In this document: positions 10,264 through 21,400 of the stretch, in pieces | Layout of the letters: each line of letters opens with the position of its first letter | Numbering within the stretch: position 1 is the first letter of the stretch | Assembly: GCA_030704615.1 (NCBI GenBank) | Contig: CM060733.1 | Coordinates: 55,120,001-55,180,000 of the forward strand | DNA from: Takakia lepidozioides | Lineage: Eukaryota > Streptophyta > Takakiopsida > Takakiales > Takakiaceae | DNA: 60,000 nucleotides | Reading direction: 5' to 3' | Made by a program: the position numbers and the translations under genes | The notes under the pieces: generated by a model | The model's input: the letters and a program-made list of their open reading frames with translations, nothing else | What the model was told of the DNA's origin: nothing | Database searches by the model: none

Positions 10264-12534
10264 CGTTCCTTCAAGAGGTGAAAAACCATTACAACAAGCC
10301 AGGCAAGCCGGAGATGGCCTAGGAGAAATTACACAGGTTATCTACTACCGTTGTGTCTTCAGAACAGAAGGTGAAGTGGCTACAGATATGGAACTCCGAT
10401 CCCACTGTTAGGGATACCCACATGTTCCCCAGGCCGGAGAAAGAGAAGAAGACCCAGCGTGTCATTCCTGTCAGTGACAATGTGTTGGACACATGCTTCA
10501 CAAAGCCACTTACTGGAGCCAGGTATGATGTCCTTTGTTGTGTCACTTTCTTTTCGCTTTTCTCTGTCATTCTTTTTCCATGTTATATTGGTTGTGATTG
10601 TTTTTGTGTTCATTCTTGCTTCTGTATTGGTCTGCAGTTGGAGGAAAGGGCCCGGTTGGTTCTACATACGCAGCTGGCTGACTATGGGATCACCATGACA
10701 GAACCGAAGGTCTCCTTCCAAGCATATATGAGGAAATGGAGAGCCACAGTGTGGCAATCTTGTTTCTTTAGAGTGTTCAGCAAGGATGCTGGCATCAGTC
10801 GAACAAATGAGCTTGACCAGCAAGAGAAAGGAGAGGAAGCCTGGAAACGATGCCTTTACAGGTGCGAAATGGACTGTGCTTCTTTGTTTTGCATAGACAC
10901 AATCTCCTCCATCCAACCTGTTTTTGGCTGGCTCATATGAGTTTGTGGTGGAGTGTAATGTGTCGCAAACTCTTTTAGGGGGTCTTCGTGATGGGGTGGA
11001 AAAGCTGGGAGACAATATTTGCACTGCATAATGAGGTTGTCTCTGTTCCTGCAGGTACATAAAGTATGTTCTCATGGCAGAGAACTGCTTGGACAAACAT
11101 CCTGATTTCGTGGACCTTTGGCTTGTCCCTGCTGGCAACCAGACCATGTTTACTACGGGGATCTTGCATGACTGGGGCCCAGACCATCTTTCTGCTTGTG
11201 GTTGGTATTTGGATTGCCCTGCTTCAGAGACCCCAGCTCAGGAGGTGTCTTTGAGGAGAGAGAATGAGCGTATAGCAGCTACCGCCGCAGCAGCCGACCT
11301 CGACATTCATGAGAGAAATTTGAGGACTCTTGCAGAGAAGGAGCCTCCCGCTCAGGATACACCGGTTAAGGTAGAAAGGGAAAGGGAAAGGATGTTGCTG
11401 GTGGTGTGGGGAAAGGAAGGGGTAGGGGGAAGGGGGCACAAGGGCAGGTAGGTGGGCAGGGAAGTGTTGCAGATACTGCCCTCTGGTGGTTGTCCAGCAG
11501 ACTCCACCGCATGGTAGGGGATCCGGGAGAAAGAACAAGGGGGTGGTTGATCCCAAGGACCCGTACCATGCAGTGGACATCCCACGATGGTCATTTGTCC
11601 TACCAGGTTGGAGATGGCCAACGTCGGGTTCCTTGCCATGATGGAGTCCAAGAAATCTGATTACAAGGGCGAACCATCACCAGTGTGGGAGAGGATTGTG
11701 GAGTTCCTCGGCACGGTGCGTGTTGTCTTTTGCTTTTTGTCTGTTGTGTGCATGGATTGTTTCAATCCTCTTGAGCATTCCATTGCATGCTTGTTTGCAG
11801 GCTAAAATGACCAAATCCTGGGTAAACGGGAAGGAGAAGCCATATGCAGCCGAACTCATCATCATGGACATCCCTGATGGGTTGCCAGTCCCGGATGTCC
11901 CTCCATCGGGTGCTTGTCCAGGTTGGAATGCTTTTGATGAGCGCTACTGGTGGTGGATTTTCTCCTTTTGTAATTTCTTTCTGTCCGATGCAGGTGTTTT
12001 GGTGCTCATCCAGTCCATCGACCTTCGTTGTCGCCGTGCACTTGCCAGCTATTTGAAAGCCTCCGGTATGAGGGTCGTGAAGACATGGAATTGTGTGAAC
12101 AGCATGTACCTGATGAAGGGGGATCGTCTTGGAGAGATGGTAAATCTGCCTTCTTATTCCTCTTCTTGGTGGTTCTCGGATGGATTTGCATAAGTCGCTC
12201 AAATGAATATGTAGGGGCCTGGTTTTCAAGCTTCTTAGTTCCTTGTGTATGTCCTGTTCGCAGACTCGTTTGTTTGAAGCTGTTTGTCTCGTCCGAGTGC
12301 ATCCACCTACGACTCCAGCTGTCATTAGGGGGTTCGCCATCACTCATGGGGGCAAGTTCATAGACGAGAGGACAGATCCTCCCACGGATGACATGCACCA
12401 CAACTACGTGGACAGCAACGTGTGCTTGCGAAGGGGGAATGGGGTTCCTTGGAGAGGGGCCAGGGAGAGGAGCCCGGTTCTCATTCAGACGATTGTGGAG
12501 TGTTGCACCTACACAGACGCCAGACACAGACGAC
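10264..12534 (+). pseudogene. ParB-methyltransferase family 1, copy B (C-terminal half)
   Basis: The copy starts abruptly at GTTCCTTCAAG, the base after which the homologous copy A exon reads through. Exons: 10264-10522, 10638-10861, 11055-11715, 11801-12139 and 12264-12534, all bounded by GT-AG. They encode KWLQIWNSDPT, YIKYVLMAENC, WYLDCP, LIIMDIPDG (in the place of DPPY), DAGVLVLIQS, LFEAVCLVRV and RERSPVLIQTI. The last matches SPAFIQTLMET of family 2 just before its SAM loop, so the protein is cut off within the methyltransferase domain by the LTR element starting at 12535. Defects: a CAG-to-TAG stop at 10320-10322, a 1-nt loss near 10492, and a frame change in the purine-rich stretch 11380-11650. 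It lacks the ParB-like N-terminus, which lies inverted at 18.5-19.7 kb. Confidence 0.75.
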
Positions 12535-13128
12535 TGTGAGGGAACGACATCTGTAGAAGGAACGTGTTACTTCAGGGATGACGGTTAATTAGTTAGGTGG
12601 TTAGAACAGCTTGCGGGCAGATAAGGAGAGCGGCAACGGAAAGAAGGAGACTTCACGGGGAGCGCTTTTGGGTCATGGGAAGGGGAGATCAGGCGGAGAG
12701 CAGGAACGAGAGCACAAAGAAGGAGAAAAGATGAATAGTAGATGCTTATTACATGCAGAGCTGTAGTGATACTGTAGGGCGGATTAGAGTCACCTTGACA
12801 TTGGCCTGGTACCTGATAAATCGTAATCTGATACTTATTCGATACAAGCACACTGTGTAGAGAGACATGAGTGAAGCTGTGAAATGAATGCATGATTAAC
12901 TGGAACTAAGTAGATACTGAAGCAATCTGATGCTTCAGTATCAGATAAGGTAAATTGATAACATGAAGGCAAGAAGGAATACAAATGGGAAGCACAACCA
13001 TGATTCACTAGCTGCAGGTCATGACTGATTGTACTGAGCGGGCTGAGTGCTTAGAGATATCCAACTCTTCTATCTTGGAGTTTCCACCTCGGATAGCGAA
13101 GGGATGGGTGAGTAAAAGCCGCTCGACA
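12535..13128 (+). mobile_element. 5' LTR of a retroelement
   Basis: The LTR begins TGTGAGGGAACGACATC and ends GCTCGACA just before a primer-binding-like site, giving TG...CA ends. The first 180 bp recurs at 45868-46050 at high similarity, as expected for a second insertion of the family. It inserts in the last exon of copy B. The second LTR of this element is not in the window because the element is truncated near 16.33 kb. Confidence 0.65.
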
Positions 13129-13130
13129 TT

Positions 13131-13148
13131 TGGCGACCATACTGGGGA
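13131..13148 (+). promoter_or_regulatory. primer-binding site of the LTR element
   Basis: TGGCGACCATACTGGGGA follows the LTR end by two bases. It starts with TGG, as required for pairing with a tRNA CCA end, and has the form used by several plant Ty3-type elements. Which tRNA it pairs with is not determined here. Confidence 0.55.
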
Positions 13149-13737
13149 ACTGGGTTGTGAACAACCAGATGTGATAGGCATCTGGTGGGATCATGGTGGT
13201 TGGAGAATTAAAGAATTTGATGTGAATCAAATTCCTTGTAAAACTGAGAAGGAAAGATTGTCCAAACAATTCTTTCAGAGGTTCTTGGAATTGCCAGACG
13301 GTTGTAAAGAAAACATTCTTAAGAGAGTGCATGATGCTGACCCTGAGTGGGGTCTGGAGAAAGGAGTGATAAAGATTTATCAGGTGGCCTGTAGGGGAAG
13401 AGCACGTTGGTTACCAACACTGGTTTATGTGATAGCATTGCTATCCATTAAGCGAGTAGAGTTGAAGGCTGGGAGGAAAGGAAGATGAATGTTTATACTC
13501 ATATGCATGAAGAGCTTGTACTGGTAAAGAATTGGATTCCAAGGATATTCTGTGGATCAACTCACACCAAGAACAGCTTTCCAGACTTGTTTGCCATATG
13601 GTTATATGGTAACGGAGACTTCTAGTATAGCCAAGGGTGCATTGAAGCTTGAAAGAAACCCAGGCATATACGAGAGATACTACAGAAGAGAGTTTTGGTT
13701 ATTGCCACATTAAAGAAATGAAAGACATGGGACATGA

Positions 13738-15388
13738 GTGATGAAAGAGAAGCTAGACTCCAGAGATATTCAGCAAAAAGAGAAAGTTATGAAAGCTAAT
13801 TATCCATATCTTTGGGAGAGAGGAATAGACATAGGGGAATCATCTGGACCTCTCACACCATTAAGATCAGAGAGTACATCACCCATACCGGAAGAACTAG
13901 AGTTGGATGCCACTCCTTCTTTTTCTTTGCAAGAAAGATTAAGGGAATTGGTACAGGAAGAAGATCAACCGCGAGGTGAAAGATCTGAAGTACATCCCTG
14001 GATAAAAGATTTGACAGAAATCTTTGATAAGAGTTGGCATGGAACACCAAAAGCAGGAACTCCAGTTTCTGAGACAGAAGATGAAGAAGGAGGAGAGGAT
14101 GTGGCAGAGCCAACGGAGAGTTCAGACTCTCCAACACCATTGCAGTTGAGTTACATGAGTGAAGAAGAAACCCAAGGGCAGAACTTGGAGGATGAAAACA
14201 GAGAGAAGAAATTGGAAGAGGAAGAGTATGAAGAAGAAGTAGACCCAACAGCTGAGGTTGAGACTACAACCAGGACATCCCAACCCGTTGGATTTGGATC
14301 AAGTGGAGCACTTGGATCACAGGCCAACGAAGGTGTCGGCTCAGGGGGATCAGGCGGGCAGCCTGGATCTGGCTCTAGGGGGACAGGGAGTGTGGGAAGT
14401 AGTGCAACTGGGGTTGGGAATACTGTGAATATCGTGGGGCTAGTAGCAGGGAGTGCTCAGGGGCCACCACTTGGTGGAAGTTCCACCACAACTACAACAA
14501 GTCCTCTAGGGACCGACACCAGCAAGGGGGCCAGCATCTATCAGTGGGTAGAAGGTAGGGCCACAGATGGCATTACAACCAACACGGGCAAAACCACCTT
14601 TTCCAATATATTCAGGAAAAGGGGATCCTGATGTACACCTTAGCCAATTTGAGCACATGTGTATTGTGAACAATGAGAATGGCGATGATGCCAAGATGAG
14701 GTTGTTTCCTTGTTCACTTATCAAGAAAGCAAGTGAATGGTATGCAAGATTCCCTGATAATCATTTCCTAACTTGGAATGGCTTGAATACAACATTCCAA
14801 AATAGGTTCAGGACAAGTAAAACTGAGGATGAAGTGTATGGAGGTTTACAACAGTTAAAGCAAAAGAAGCATGAAATTGTTGAGGAGTATATGGAAAAGA
14901 TGGAATTGATGATGAAAAAGCTGGCTGCTATACCAGCACCAGGTTTACAGAAGACTTGGTTTGTGAGTGGACTAAGACCAGAGTTGCAAAAGAAAGTGGA
15001 TATGTTACCCCATAATACAGTGGAGGAGGCATTTGAAACAGCGAACAGAATTGAGCAATTGGGAATGCTCAAGAGAGAGAAAAGGGATGATGAGGACTCT
15101 GAGGATGAGTCAGATGAGGAAGAAGAGCAAGAGTTGAAAAGGAAGAGTAAGAGGAAGGAAAAGTTGAAGAGGGATAACTATGAGAAAGGATTAGAAGAAA
15201 TCTTGAAGAAGTATGCCACAGAGGCTGCAACACATTGGAGGAAGGGTGTTTGGTGTGCAAAGTGCCAGAATGAAGGCCATACCACCACTGAATGCCACAT
15301 GAAGGAGAAACATTGTACTATCTGTAAGATGGATAACCATTCTACTGAGAATTGTTACTACAACAGAAGGAACTGCAAGAGAACCTAG
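13738..15388 (+). pseudogene. Gag of the LTR element, in two frames
   Basis: The first part (13738-14631) encodes an acidic, Gly/Ser-rich N-terminal region with no fixed fold. The second part (14567-15388), in a different frame, has a typical retrotransposon Gag core (FPIYSGKGDPDVHLSQFEH, then EWYARFPDN, LTWNGL, FQNRFR). An acidic/basic linker and two CCHC-like knuckles follow: CAKCQNEGHTTTEC and CTICKMDNHSTENC. The two frames overlap by about 65 bp, so either a frameshift mutation has occurred or the element uses frameshifting. Virus-like particle assembly is the family's role. The ORF 13021-13488 upstream straddles the LTR end and leader and is probably not a gene. Confidence 0.75.
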
Positions 15389-15432
15389 GCAAGTAAGGAT
15401 GCATCAAGTGCAGCCCCAGCCAAGAAGAAACA

Positions 15433-16325
15433 GTGATCAGGACCACTATGGTAGGCCTGGTGGTTATAACAATGGTATGGAAGGGAGAGGTAATCCAAGA
15501 GGGAATTACCAAGGAAATTCCAGGGGCAACTATCAGGGTAATCCAAGGGGGAATTACCAGCCAGGGAATCGGGATTACAGAAATAAATCCTAGAGCAGAC
15601 CAAGGGCGAGGACCCAATGGTGAAGAACTGCATTACTATTGTAATCAGGCAGGACATTGCAAGGCAGCCTGTTCATTCTGGATTAGACACCAGAATGAGA
15701 TGAGAGCTCCTGTGAATGAGGGCCCAATGGTAGTAGCTCACATGGTTAGGCCATGTGTTGTACCAGAAGTAAGTACAATGATAGTAACGAGAAGCAAAGC
15801 CAAACTAATACCTCCAGTAGATGAGGAAGATGGCAGTGATGTGCCTGAAGATGATGAGGCTTGGAGAGATGAGAAAGAACTACACAAGGAAGTGGCAGAT
15901 ACCATAAGGGAAATGCAGAAGAGTACTGATATTCCTATGGCAGATTCCTCTGATTCTGATAGAGAAGAAGTGAGTGAGGATGAAAGGAAGAAAGAAATAG
16001 ACATGCAGAGTAATGAAGGGACTTTGGCTGAAGTAATATGCCAGACCAAAGCGGAGATTACCATTGGACAACTATTGGCTGCAGCACCTTATTGTAGACA
16101 CAGGCTGTATCAAGCAATCAATCGAATTGCCCATGTGACAGGGAACACAGACCTGAACAGCAAGGTGACCAGTTATAATGTGAAGCCGGAAGGGCGAGAA
16201 ACAGTCATGGACTTTGATGATTTTATGCCAGTAATCCAATTGAGAATTGGAAGCACAGAACTAACTGATGTACTGATAGATGGAGGTTCTGGAGTGAATA
16301 TCATGACAGACCAATTAAGGATACA
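15433..16325 (+). pseudogene. third knuckle and aspartic protease start of the LTR element
   Basis: This continues the element in another frame. It contains CNQAGHCKAAC, an acidic linker (EEDGSDVPEDDE), and then a retropepsin-like start, VLIDGGSGVNIM, where the usual DTG/DSG is read as DGG. The frame then runs into unrelated sequence after about 16325, where a minus-strand transposase relic begins. RT, RNase H and integrase are absent. This is a 3'-truncated element. Confidence 0.65.
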
Positions 16326-16329
16326 TGCA

Positions 16330-17216
16330 AACTGTGTCTTTGCATCATCCAAGGTGGGAGCACACTTCCACGCAAGACACATGGAACGGTGCTCCTCTCT
16401 GAAATCTGGCGCCACGAGCCTGGTTGTGTACTACGACAAGCTCTGCAGAAAATGGAACCCATAAGATGTCTCCTTGCTTTTCATCGGAACATTGGGGTCT
16501 TCCCCGTACACCCTTCGGATGGCAGCCCAATTTGCTTGTACGTTGTCCGCCATGAAACCACAGAAATTGGGAGGGGGAAATCCTGCCCTGACCATCTGTT
16601 CGTTTATTCCCTGCCAAAGAAGCATCTCCGATTGTGTGTCCTCTCCTTTCATCTCACAAATAACAATTGTCATTAGCATCCTGCAGTGGGTGTCGTAGAC
16701 ATGTGCACCCATTGTCACCCACTGGTGATTTGTAATTCGCTTGATATGGTCGAACATGACCCAACTGTTTGACAAGTCCCCACTCATCATCCGGTAGACC
16801 AGTTCGACGCCGCTGCCAGGCCCACACGTTGACATTTTGAATACGAAACAACGATCTGCCTCAGTTCCTTGTCCTGGAAATCTACTTCCATGAATGTAGT
16901 CATATCCACATCGTCGCTTCACCTCCAGAATGGAGTGCATATCCGAGCCACGCCCAATTCTCTGTTTGCAGGAGACAATGTGGTTTCGGACATTCGGTGA
17001 ACAGACGTGGAACACCGACTCCAGCAATGCCTTCATTTCCTTCTCATCGAGAGGAACTTTGTCGGAGCCGTCTTCCGACATAATTCTGGCCAATGTCATC
17101 TTATGGGCGGCCTGCAGCTGTATCTGTTTGGGTTTGGCACCAGGTCTCAACTTAACCTCCTCCTGAACGAGCTGCTTTGCCTCGTGGGCAACCTCCCGCG
17201 AGTTACTCCTCGTCAA
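16330..17216 (-). pseudogene. MULE-like DDE-type transposase core, fragment
   Basis: The frame encodes CFVFKMSTCGPGSGVEL, WVMFDH, GAHVYDTHCRML, ICEMKGEDTQSE, FCGFMADNVQANW and FHFLQSLS. After one TAG stop near 16431 it continues in the same frame with FREEHRSMCLAW. Every block has a counterpart in the gene at 23.6-26.2 kb (HVYDPAYQRVL, ICDMQSEDTESQ, FAGFMADSAQTNF, LFHWSQSL). Spaced Asp residues, a C/H-x-H end and a following helical region fit the MULE clan of DDE transposases. This family assignment is inference. Both ends are truncated: the 5' end abuts palindrome array 2 and the 3' end abuts the LTR element. Confidence 0.55.
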
Positions 17217-17234
17217 TTTGTGACAATGGGAACC

Positions 17235-18489
17235 AACGTGTCGGATGAAGTCGTCTCAGGGGGACAAGCCGACACCTGGCCGACAGAGAGCATCGCTCGG
17301 ATGGAAAAACGGCGCCGAATTTCCATTAGAAGCCGTTCGGATGAAGTTGTCTCGGGGGGAGAGGCTGACACTTGGCCGACGGAGAACATCCCACGGATGG
17401 AAAAACGGCGCCGAATCTCCAATGAGGCCGTTCGGATGAAGTTGTCTCGGGGGGAGAGGCCGACACCTGGCCTACAACGAATATCCCCCGGATGGAAAAA
17501 CGGCGCCAAATTTCCATACGAGGCCCGTCGGATGAAGTCGTCTCAGGGGGAGAGGCCGACACCTGGCCGACAGAGAATATCCTCGGATGGATGGAAAAAC
17601 GGCCGAATTTCCATCCGAGGCCGTTCGGATGAAGTTGTCTCGGGGGGAGAGGCCGACACCTGGCCGACAGAGAACATCCCCCGGATGGAAAAACGGCGCC
17701 GAATTTCCATCCGAGGCCCGTCGGATGAAGTCGTCTCGAGGGGAGAGGCCGACACCTGGCCGACAGAGAATATCCACCGGATGGAAAAACGGCGCCGAAT
17801 TTCCATCCGAGGCCGTTCGGATGATGTCGTCTCGTGGGGAGAGGACAACACCTTCTCGACAGAGAACATCCCTCGGATGGAAAAACGGCGCCAATTTTCC
17901 ATCCGAGGCCGTTCGGATGAAGTGGTCTCGGGGGGAGAGGCCGACACCTGGCCGACAAAGAACATCCCCCGGATGGAAAAACGGCGCCGAATTTCCATAC
18001 GAGGCCCGTCGGATGAAGTCGTCTCGGGGGGAGAGACCAACACTTGGCCGATAGAGAATATCCATCGGATGGAAAAATGTCGCCGAATTTCCATCCGAGG
18101 CCGTTCGGATGAAGTCGTCTCGTGGGGAGAGGACGACACCTTCTCGACAGAGAACATCCCTTGGATGGAAAAACGGCGCCAATTTTCCATCCGAGGCCGT
18201 TCGGATGAAGTGGTCTCGGGGGGAGAGGCCGACACCTGGCCGACAAAGAACATCCCCCGGATGGAAAAACGGCGCCGAATTTCCATACGAGGCCCGTCGG
18301 ATGAAGTGGTCTCGGGGGGAGAGGCCGACACCTGGCCGACAGAGAACATCCATCGCATGGAAAAACGGCGCCGAATTTCCATCCGAGGCCGTTCAGATGA
18401 AGTCGTCTCGGGGGGAGAGGCCGACACCTGGCCGACTGAGAACATCCCCCGGATGGAAAAACGGCGCCGAATTTCCATTCGACTGGTCC
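17235..18489. repeat. palindromic tandem array, about 95-bp unit (family b), array 2
   Basis: About 13 units are present, each with CGGATGGAAAAACGGCGCCG and TTTCCATCCGAGGCC, spaced 94-99 bp, followed by GATGAAGTCGTCTCGGGGGG. The orientation is opposite to array 1 at 9.6-10.3 kb. It joins the ParB-methyltransferase exon at 18490. All the long frames here, over 290 codons on both strands, are repeat artefacts. Confidence 0.92.
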
Positions 18490-21400
18490 GAAGGTTGGGT
18501 CTGCAATTCTCAGTTGTTTCACAAAAGCACTCATAATAGTCCTTCTTGTGGCGGTCATCTCTTTCTGGATGTGACTCTCAACACCCTTTGTTGTCCTTCT
18601 CTCCTCAGGGGTAGAGCTGTAGTATTCCAGTTTGCCACGCTCTCCTGCATCTGCAATGTCTTGCTGCAAGGGAATGCACGAGAGTTGCATCAACCCAAGG
18701 GCAACGGAAACAAACAGAAACAAACATGTGGAAGCAGGAATATCGAAAGGCCAGATGATGGAAGATGTATCTAACGCGTACATATACTCCATGAAAGCCT
18801 CACGGGTCAACGAGTACCACGTTTATGATGTCTTGGAGCTTTTGCACTTCTTGTACGTCTCTGCTGAAAGGATGGTCTTGAAGTTGGTCAAGGGCATCTG
18901 CCCAATCCTTTGTATCCTGTACAGTGTGTGAACCAAGACTCGTTTTGACATGCGATGTCTCCGTCCCTCTGCAGAATGATGTGTGAAAGTCATAATGAAA
19001 TTCAAGGACCGTCAACAGAGGACTGGAACCAAAGAACCACGGAACCACAAGTGGAACATGTAGAATGAGAAACCAACCTGTTCACATCATTCGTTGCCGT
19101 TAGAAGACCCATCATGTTCCCATCACAATCCAGCACCATTGATCGAACAGAGTAATGCCACTCTTCCTCCTGTGAGTGCAGCCTCCCAATGACAGCCATC
19201 CATGCAAGCAACCGGTGGTTGCCATCCCAAACGTGAAACATCTTCCCTGAGAATGCATGGGTGGAAGGTTTCCTGGAGAGAAGAAGTTCGAAGGATTCGT
19301 TCACCTGTCTCCAAATGGGATCCCAGGAGTCCACGATTGACTCATCCACAAGGAGCTCATTGCCTCTGGAATCCTTTGTATAAACATAAAAGAATGCGGA
19401 TCCATCCAAATACCCATGAACAAACTCGGCCTCCAGCTTCAGGATGTCCTTGATGAGGGGTGGACGAACGACGGGCATGGAAACCAACCTACACAGGGGA
19501 ATCTTCAACCTCCCACCCGGGGCAAGCATACTTTGCACCACAAGCTGAGAGTTTACCTTCTGACCCCCCAACATCTCAACAACTTTGCTTTCATAGAACT
19601 CGTCGTCCACATCAACAATGATCTCCTTCCCCTGCCCCAAAGGGATCTCATCCGCCACACTTTGCATCTTCTCCTGCAGAGTTGTTCATTCAAACTGATA
19701 AAAGAGAGAGGCATGAAACGATGGTGTTTTGAGCATGGCAGACAGGCCCTATGTGGCCCAATTTCTCATCAGAACACAAGCAGTGTGGGGGCCCAAAACA
19801 CTGTGTGTTGCCGCACAATGTTTCAGCTTCCAAATAGTGGTGTTTTGAACATGATATTTGGCCCTATGTGGCACATTTCCACAAAAAAAAACAGGCAGAG
19901 AGGGGGCCAAAAAGGGGGCACAAACAGTGTGCGTTGCCGCACACTCTTCGTGCTACCAACTATGGGTGTTTTGAGCATGCATACTGGCCCTGTTTGGCCC
20001 AATTTCACATAGAAAAACAAGCAGAGAGGGGGCTCAAACAGTGTGCGTTGCCGCACACTGTTTGAGCTTCCAATAAGGGTTCGTTTCAACCTGCCAGAGT
20101 GGCCCTAGGTGCCCGATTTTCACAACAAAAAACAAGCAGACAAGGGGGCTCAAACAGTGTGCGTTGCCGTACACTGTTTGAGCTTGCAATAAGGGGTGAT
20201 TTTAACATGGCATAGTGGCCATGAGTGGCCGATTTTGAAATAAAAGAAAAGTCAGTGCAGGGGGCTCAAACACTGTGCGTTGCCGCACACTATTTGAGCT
20301 TCTATTTTGGGGTGGATTCAACCTACCAGACTGGCCCTAGGTGCACAATTTTCATGTCAAAAAACAAGCAAATCAGGGGGCTCAAAGAGTGTGCGTTGAC
20401 GCACACTGTTTGGGCTGCCAAGTAAGTGTGAATTGAACCTGACAGAGATGACATTTGTGGTCGATTCTAAAATGAGAAAATAATGTCAAGTGTGGGCGCA
20501 AATAGTGTGCAATGCCACACACTGTTTGAGCCTCCAAAAAGGGGTGGAATGAACCTTAGAGAGAGGCGACTGTGCGCACAATTTTCACATTCAAGAAACA
20601 ATTACAAGGGGGGCTCAAACAGTGTGCGTTGCACACACTGTTTGAGCTGCCGAGTTAGTGTGGATTGAACCTCACAGAGTTACCTTGTCTGGACGATTTT
20701 ATTATGAAAAAAACAATGAGAAGGGGGGCTCAAACAGTGTGCGTTGGCGCACACTGTTTGAGCTTCGAATTAGGGATGGATTGAACCAGTCAGAGAGGCC
20801 CCTGTGTGCACCATTTCCACACCCAAAAAACAAGGCACAATGGGGGCTCAAACAGTGTGCATTGACGCACACTATTTGAGCTTCCAATTCGGGGTGGATT
20901 GAACCTGCCAGAGTGGCCCTATGAGGCCGTTTTAAACATGAAAAAATAAGCAAAATGGGGGGCTCAAACAGTGTGTGGTGCCGCACACTGTTTGAGCTTC
21001 CAATTCGGGGTGGATTGAACCTGCAGGACTGGCCCTATGTGACCGATTTTCACATGAAAAAATCAATGACAAGGTGGGCTCAAACAGTGTGCGTTGACGC
21101 ACACTGTTTGAGCTACTAGGTAAGTGTGCATTGAACCTGGCAGACTGGCCCTATGTGGCCAATTTTCACATGAAAAAAACAATGACAAGGTGGGCTCAAA
21201 TAGTGTGCGTTGACGCACACTGTTTGAGCTGCCAGGTAAGTGTGCATTGAACCTACAAGACTGGCCCTATGTGGCCGATTTTCACATGAAAAAAACAATG
21301 ACAAGGTGGGCTCAAACAGTGTGCGTTGACGCACACTGTTTGAGCTGCCAGGCCCTATGTGGCCGATTTTCACATGAAAAAAACAATGACAAGGTGGGCT

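Noticed and set aside
9413-10289. ORFs with repeated GWKNGAEFPSEA and DEVVSGGEAD
   Set aside because: Same palindrome array family as array 2; artefact.
13021-13488. 155-codon ORF
   Set aside because: It runs across the LTR end and primer-binding site; no motif.
17235-18489. Very long ORFs (300-500 codons) on both strands with repeated MEKRRRISIRG and SASPPETTSS units
   Set aside because: They are produced by the palindromic 95-bp array and are open in several frames at once, so not protein genes.
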